From: an uncultured Bacillota bacterium
GTDB lineage: Bacteria > Bacillota > Dehalobacteriia > UBA4068
Assembly (NCBI GenBank): GCA_934271085.1
Contig: CAKQQU010000060.1
Coordinates: 1-7,961, forward strand
Length of the DNA: 7,961 nucleotides
Reading direction: 5' to 3'
Below are positions 5,819-7,961 of the stretch, one piece after another. The notes beneath the pieces were generated by a model. The model was not told the DNA's origin. It did not search any database and worked only from the letters and a program-made list of their open reading frames with translations. Made by a program: the position numbers and the translations under genes. The stretch's first letter is position 1, and each line of letters opens with the position of its first letter.

Positions 5819-7699
5819 ATGAGTAAAGTTATAGGTATTGATCTTGGCACCACAAATTCCTGCGTCGCTGTTATGGAAGGCGGCGAGGCTGTAGTTATCC
5901 CGAATCCCGAAGGCGCCCGCACCACCCCCTCTGTTGTTGCGTATGCCAACGGCGAACGCCTGGTAGGTCAGGTGGCAAAACGCCAGGCTGTTACCAATCC
6001 TGATAATACTGTTATGTCCATCAAGCGTAAAATGGGCCAGAAGGTAGATATCAAAATGGGCGGAAAGACCTATCAGCCCCCGGAAATTTCCGCAATGATA
6101 CTGCAGAAGCTGAAGGCCGATGCAGAAGCTTATCTGGGTGAGCCTGTTACCCAGGCAGTAATTACCGTACCTGCTTATTTCTCCGACTCTCAGCGTCAGG
6201 CAACCAAAGATGCCGGCAAGATTGCCGGTCTTGACGTACTGCGTATCATCAACGAGCCTACAGCCGCTGCTCTGGCTTACGGCCTGGATAAAGATGAAGA
6301 ACACACTGTCCTGGTATTCGACTTAGGCGGCGGCACCTTCGATGTATCCATCCTGGAACTGGATGACGGCGTATTCCAGGTAAAAGCCACTGCCGGTAAT
6401 AACCTGCTGGGCGGCGATGACTTCGATCAGCGCATCATCGATTATCTGGTAGATACTTTCCGCCGTGAGCAGGGCATCGACCTGACCACTGATAAAATGG
6501 CCATGCAGCGCCTGCGGGAAGCTGCCGAAAAAGCCAAATGCGAACTTTCCGGCATGATGACCACCAATATCAACCTGCCTTTCATCACCGCAGTAAACGG
6601 CGAACCCCGTCATATGGACGTTACCCTGACCAGGGCCAAATTTGACGAACTCACCGCTGACCTGGTAGAAAAGACCATGGGCCCCACCCGTCAGGCCATG
6701 AACGATGCAGGACTTACCCCCAAAGATATCGATAAGGTACTGCTGGTAGGCGGTTCTACCCGTATCCCTGCTGTACAGGAAGCCATCAAACGCTTTATCG
6801 GCAAAGAACCCCATAAAGGCATCAATCCTGATGAATGCGTTGCTTTGGGCGCAGCTATTCAGGGCGGTATCCTGAACAAGGAAGTCAAGGATGTATTGCT
6901 GCTGGATGTTACTCCCCTTTCCCTGGGCATCGAAACCCTGGGCGTCGTATTTACCCGCCTGATCGACCGCAACACCACCATCCCCACTCAGAAGAGCCAG
7001 ATTTTCTCCACTGCCACTGATAATCAGCCTTCTGTTGAGATCCATGTCCTGCAGGGCGAGCGCCAGATGGCGGCTGACAACAAAACTTTGGGCCGCTTCA
7101 ATCTTAACGGCATCGCTCCCGCTCCCCGTGGTATCCCTCAGATCGAAGTACGCTTTGATATCGACGCCAACGGCATAGTCCATGTTTCCGCCAAAGACCT
7201 GGGTACCGGCAAATCTCAGGATATTACAATTACCGCCAGCTCCGGCCTGAGCGACAGCGAAATAGACAGAATGATGGCCGACGCTGAAAAATACAAAGAA
7301 GAGGACGAAAAACGCAAAAAGAACGTAGAAATACGCAATCAGGGCGACAGTCTGCTCTATACCGTTGACCGCTCTCTTGCCGATTTGGGCGATAAAGTCC
7401 ACGATGACGAAAAGAGCACTGTGGAAGCTGCCAAGAAAGAGTTGTCCGACGCTTTGGCAGGCGATGATACTGATCTGATAGAAGAAAAGACCAAAGCCCT
7501 TTCCGAAGCTCTCTATAAAGTTACCCAGCGTATTTACGGCGAAGCAGCCGCCGAAGCCCAGCAGGCTCAGAATACCGAAGCCGGCGCAGGGTTCGGCGCA
7601 GGCGGAGAACAGGCCGGCAGCTCCGATTTCAATCAGCAGCAGGCCCAGGATTTCTATGATGCCAACTTCCGGGAAGCTGACGATAACAAACAGAACTAA
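5819..7699 (+). CDS. dnaK: Molecular chaperone DnaK (Hsp70)
   Basis: 626 residues. ATP-driven cytoplasmic chaperone that binds exposed hydrophobic segments, working with DnaJ and GrpE. The ATPase domain (1 to about 355) has IDLGTTNS (7-14), catalytic K69, NEPTAA with E146, DLGGGTFD (168-175, including T173), and LLVGGSTRIPAVQ (308-320). The linker VKDVLLLDVTPLSLGIE (356-372) leads to the beta-sandwich substrate domain (to about 480) and the helical lid. Compared with E. coli, about 25 residues are missing between MGQKVDIKM (72-80) and PPEISA (87-92), the known Firmicutes/Gram-positive state. The tail (575-626) is Ala/Gly/Gln-rich and ends AQDFYDANFREADDNKQN instead of the usual DAEFEEV-type terminus. 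Expression comes from the upstream heat-shock promoter; no convincing own promoter is seen. The start choice is explained under the ribosome site; ATG 5813 is the alternative. Confidence 0.98.
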   Translation: MSKVIGIDLGTTNSCVAVMEGGEAVVIPNPEGARTTPSVVAYANGERLVGQVAKRQAVTNPDNTVMSIKRKMGQKVDIKMGGKTYQPPEISAMILQKLKADAEAYLGEPVTQAVITVPAYFSDSQRQATKDAGKIAGLDVLRIINEPTAAALAYGLDKDEEHTVLVFDLGGGTFDVSILELDDGVFQVKATAGNNLLGGDDFDQRIIDYLVDTFRREQGIDLTTDKMAMQRLREAAEKAKCELSGMMTTNINLPFITAVNGEPRHMDVTLTRAKFDELTADLVEKTMGPTRQAMNDAGLTPKDIDKVLLVGGSTRIPAVQEAIKRFIGKEPHKGINPDECVALGAAIQGGILNKEVKDVLLLDVTPLSLGIETLGVVFTRLIDRNTTIPTQKSQIFSTATDNQPSVEIHVLQGERQMAADNKTLGRFNLNGIAPAPRGIPQIEVRFDIDANGIVHVSAKDLGTGKSQDITITASSGLSDSEIDRMMADAEKYKEEDEKRKKNVEIRNQGDSLLYTVDRSLADLGDKVHDDEKSTVEAAKKELSDALAGDDTDLIEEKTKALSEALYKVTQRIYGEAAAEAQQAQNTEAGAGFGAGGEQAGSSDFNQQQAQDFYDANFREADDNKQN

Positions 7700-7725
7700 A
7701 AAACAAAAGCAACTGCGGCAAAAGC

Positions 7726-7758
7726 AGGCAGGAGGACCGTCATCCGGCCCTCCTGCCT
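7726..7758 (+). other. Strong hairpin between dnaK and dnaJ, without U-tract
   Basis: A perfect 10-bp stem, AGGCAGGAGG (7726-7735) with CCTCCTGCCT (7749-7758), continues after one A-C mismatch with CCG (7737-7739) pairing CGG (7745-7747) around a 5-base loop. It is GC-rich but is followed by ACACTAATC, not a run of T, so it does not fit a standard intrinsic terminator. It could protect or process the mRNA, or lower transcription into dnaJ (inference). Confidence 0.75.
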
Positions 7759-7789
7759 ACACTAATCTAAATCAGGTGATGAGGATATA

Positions 7790-7961
7790 ATGGCAGACAA
7801 ACGCGATTACTATGAAGTCCTGGGAGTTCCCAGAGACGCAGATGACGAAACCATTAAAAAAGCCTATAAAAAGCTGGCCAAAAAATACCACCCCGACCTT
7901 AATCCGGACAGCAAAACTGCCGAAGAAAAGTTCAAGGAAGTAAACGAGGCTTATTCTGTAC
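7790..7961 (+). CDS. dnaJ: Chaperone DnaJ (Hsp40), N-terminal part
   Basis: Runs off the window end; 57 complete codons are visible. They cover most of a J domain: DYYEVLGVPRDADDETIKKAY (6-26), the basic helix II KKLAKKY, the invariant HPD tripeptide (34-36) that stimulates DnaK ATP hydrolysis, and the start of helix III with FKEVNEAYSV. The Gly/Phe linker, zinc-finger and C-terminal domains would lie beyond the window. The J domain alone cannot separate DnaJ from CbpA-like proteins, but the position directly after dnaK makes DnaJ by far the likeliest. GAGG (7781-7784), 5 bases before ATG 7790, is the likely ribosome site; AGGTGA (7774-7779) is a more distant alternative. Confidence 0.95.
   Translation, partial: MADKRDYYEVLGVPRDADDETIKKAYKKLAKKYHPDLNPDSKTAEEKFKEVNEAYSV

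Noticed and set aside
6323..7402. 359-codon open frame on the minus strand, antisense to dnaK
   Set aside because: Long antisense frames are a known by-product of dnaK codon bias. The translation shows no recognisable domain and the sense gene is certain.

Overview
The window looks like a piece of chromosome from an anaerobic, Firmicutes-type bacterium. Three points support this: an HrcA/CIRCE-controlled hrcA-grpE-dnaK-dnaJ operon; a DnaK that lacks the roughly 25-residue N-lobe insertion of proteobacterial DnaK; and a two-domain rubrerythrin plus a single-domain phosphate acetyltransferase, both typical of fermentative anaerobes. A Negativicutes or clostridial relative is plausible, but the sequence alone does not settle the genus. 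Genes are of mixed base composition, while the intergenic regions are clearly AT-rich. I see no mobile element, CRISPR array, tRNA or rRNA.

Left block (1-1820, + strand): the 3' end of one ABC-transporter permease, a second permease overlapping it by 8 bp, and xanthine phosphoribosyltransferase (xpt) 10 bp further on. The permeases belong to the BmpA/NupPQ-type nucleoside uptake family, so this reads as the tail of a purine import and salvage operon. The ATPase and binding lipoprotein would lie before the window.

Middle block (1821-3637): a monocistronic rubrerythrin gene with its own consensus sigma-A promoter and an inverted repeat over the -35. It is followed by a strong bidirectional terminator, and then by pta on the minus strand, convergent with rubrerythrin. 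No ackA is next to pta.

Intergenic control region (3638-4038, about 400 bp, no gene): divergent promoters. Towards pta there are two to three candidate promoters and a perfect 22-bp palindrome. Towards hrcA there is a TTGACA-17-TATATT promoter, a CIRCE operator over its -10/start region, and two identical 17-bp direct repeats just upstream. Each repeat carries a GGTCAAA heptad of the kind recognised by CtsR.

Right block (4039-7961, + strand): hrcA, grpE, dnaK and the first 57 codons of dnaJ, the classic class I heat-shock operon. HrcA represses through CIRCE; DnaK, DnaJ and GrpE form the Hsp70 folding cycle. A strong GC-rich hairpin without a U-tract separates dnaK from dnaJ.

The genes are well-known families. 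The parts most worth checking are regulatory: the doubled-spacing CtsR-like heptads, the pta palindrome and the rubrerythrin operator candidate.
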